Assembly (NCBI GenBank): GCA_036346405.1
Contig: CM070548.1
Location: 75,026,628 to 75,090,627, forward strand
Origin: Phyllostachys edulis
Taxonomy: Eukaryota; Streptophyta; Magnoliopsida; Poales; Poaceae
Direction: 5' to 3'
DNA: 64,000 bases
Below the pieces are notes generated by a model, which had not been told where the DNA came from, did no database searches, and saw only the letters and a list, made by a program, of their open reading frames with translations. Position 1 is the stretch's first letter. Every line of letters begins with the position of its first letter. A program made the translations under genes and the position numbers. Positions 62,297-64,000 of this stretch are shown here, one piece after another.

Positions 62297-63740
62297 TTAT
62301 GCTTTGTTTCGACGCTCTCTCAAGTTTTGGAAGCGGCGAATTACAGCATCGTTGGTAATTCTCCCTATTTCTTGTTTCTCCACATAGCAAATAAGGCTAT
62401 CACGCAAGAAGTCATCGCCAATGCGATTGCGCAAATATGTTTTCACAACTTTCACGGTGAAAAACATCTCTCAACGATGCTTGATGTATGAGTAAAACTA
62501 GTGCTAGCTTTAAAAGGCGATAAACCAAAGGATAGCAAATATGTTTCCTTGTCTCCACCATTTTTTGAGAAAGCTCACTAATAGATGTTAGAGAATCTGT
62601 CATCCACTTGTACATCAGCAATGTAGAGGTGAAGATGATGGCTAAGGTCCCTCAATTCTCCATCATCAAAATCACTGGGATAAAGTTTAGCTAGACTCAT
62701 CAAATGCTCTAAATTAAAATCGTGAAATGATTCTCTTGGACTCAAAGCAACTGAGCAAATGAGCAATTAAGAGGTTTTCTCATTGAAGCGACTATGGAGC
62801 TCTTGAAGTAGCCAATCAAGAACATCATTAAAACAATCCACTTCATAATGATGCTTGTTGGTAATTCCTGTTTTTTGGCGTGGCTTCTTTGGATTCACAT
62901 ATGCTTCTCCCATTTCCAATTTGGAAATGTCATGCTTCTCACAAAAGGCATATATTTCACCTAGGACAGATTCCCATTCATGCCTGCTAAGCTCATCCAA
63001 ATGGCTTTCGGTTGATTTCACACATTTAATGGCACTTACAATGTCTTGATCCTTCCGTTGTAGAGTTAATGACAAGGTGTTTGTAATTATCAAGATAGTC
63101 AACATAAGCTACAATCCTTGTTTCAATAATACTCTAGAAACATCAATTGAGGCTTTTAGTCGAGTATAATAAGCAGTCTTAGCAGCATTACTTTGGTTAT
63201 CAAGTCAACATAAATGTGTTGGTCTTGTGTCAACAAAGCATCACAATCTCTCTTTGCTTGGTTGTGAACACTATTGACATCTCCTACATGCTCCTTTAGT
63301 CTAAATTTTTTGTTCCAACTAGAACAACCAGTTGACCCAAATGCATCATACCCAGCTTCCTTCTTGTTGCGGCCTCTAAACAAGAAACAACAAAAACAAT
63401 ATGCTTTATCTTTGGACTCACTATACTCAAGCCAACTCCCAAACTCATCAAACCATTCAGGATTAAACCTTCTATTTTTACCGCCAATCGATGTATATGG
63501 AAAATCAAAAGTGCGAGGTTGGTAAGGCCCATTATCCAAGTACTTTCTTCTTACCACATCCTTTTGATTAGGAAGGTACTCCTCTATTTTTTTTCTTTTG
63601 CTCGGATAGAATTGAATCTCCTCTTCCCAATTGATCTCTTCTGATGGTGAATTCCCTGCATTAGTGACATCATTTTGTTCATGTGATGGGGCATTATTAT
63701 CCTCCTGTGGTGGTGCTTTCCTTTTAAGAAACCTTTCCAT
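62297..63740 (-). pseudogene. hAT transposase of the TTF-zinc-finger (ZMYM1-like) type, internally deleted
   Basis: On the minus strand the gene starts MERFLKRKAPPQEDN at 63740, the usual start of these proteins. A TTF-type zinc-finger region follows, with YCFCCFLFRG and FGSTGCSSWNKKF. After a frameshift near 63190, YYTRLKASIDVSRVLLKQGL ends in a stop. The DUF4371 core that should follow is missing, and the text resumes with LSLTLQRKDQDIVSAIKCVK, CEKHDISKLEM and ITNKHHYEVDCFNDVLDWLL. The C-terminal dimerisation end is split by frameshifts (METRKHICYPLVYRLLKLAL, then LRNRIGDDFLRDSLICYVEK), with a stop at 62299-62297. Related genes encode proteins of about 750 residues. This copy keeps roughly half. 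Confidence 0.85.
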
Positions 63741-64000
63741 AAATTTGCCTGTCATTTGCCAATTATTGAATATCCCATTAGATATTTGTACTACCAAATA
63801 ATAGATGGATACATAATTATGTTCATCAACAATTTCAAATTGCAAGGCTTACTTGACATTGTTCTCAAATATTCAGTTGGTCACATAGATCACTCACAAG
63901 TTACAATTTTGCCTCCAATTTGTCACTGGGGTATTCCAAATACTATCACAATTGAAAACCCTAACCCTATAATTTGGGAAAAATTAACCAACTATCAACA
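63741..64000. other. Upstream flank of the hAT gene, window end
   Basis: AT-rich sequence. An in-frame extension of the hAT frame up to 63845 exists but is not expected from the family start. Confidence 0.4.

Overview
This is plant nuclear DNA, almost certainly from a grass. Three intron-split housekeeping genes with grass-like exon content occupy the first 12.5 kb. The remaining 51 kb is nested transposable elements of kinds typical of grasses: CACTA elements with cacagacggtt subterminal repeats, an Angela/BARE-like copia LTR, gypsy LTRs, hAT and Mutator-like foldbacks. A member of the sorghum/sugarcane/Miscanthus/maize group is my best guess, but the species cannot be read from the sequence.

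Gene-rich part (1-12.5 kb). RPL14 (minus) and a GLTP1-type glycolipid transfer protein gene (plus) are head to head. They share a promoter region of about 1 kb with a telo-box and TGGGCY (site II) motifs. GLTP1 converges on an RBM42-type RNA-binding protein gene (minus). All three reading frames close perfectly over canonical GT-AG introns, giving 134, 202 and 237 residues. RPL14 carries a solo LTR in its second intron, and GLTP1 carries a truncated LINE with a 17-bp target duplication.

Intergenic part (12.5-21.2 kb). It holds a 373-bp direct duplication flanking a CACTA relic and an LTR-like fragment, then a non-autonomous hAT element with an 8-bp target duplication.

CACTA cluster (21.2-54 kb). 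A Mutator-like foldback element was hit by CACTA-1 (14.8 kb, TSD ACC), which was itself hit by a 5.1-kb solo gypsy-type LTR (TSD TATAA). CACTA-2 (8.8 kb, TSD CTG) lies downstream in the same orientation. CACTA-3 (3.7 kb, TSD TGA) lies in the opposite orientation inside another retroelement. CACTA-1 and CACTA-2 carry decayed copies of the same two genes: a TNP2-type transposase, and a second gene ending in a Ulp1-like peptidase. CACTA-3 has no recognisable transposase but contains a long imperfect hairpin that includes a short stretch of the family's own second gene. It resembles a self-silencing locus of the Mu-killer type and is the most interesting object in the window.

Right end (54-64 kb). 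More nested retroelements are present: a TGTAACATCCC-type LTR with an initiator-tRNA-like primer site, and a Tat-like gypsy element with decayed gag and protease. The window ends with a broken hAT gene of the TTF-zinc-finger type. I found no rRNA, tRNA, CRISPR or prokaryotic features.
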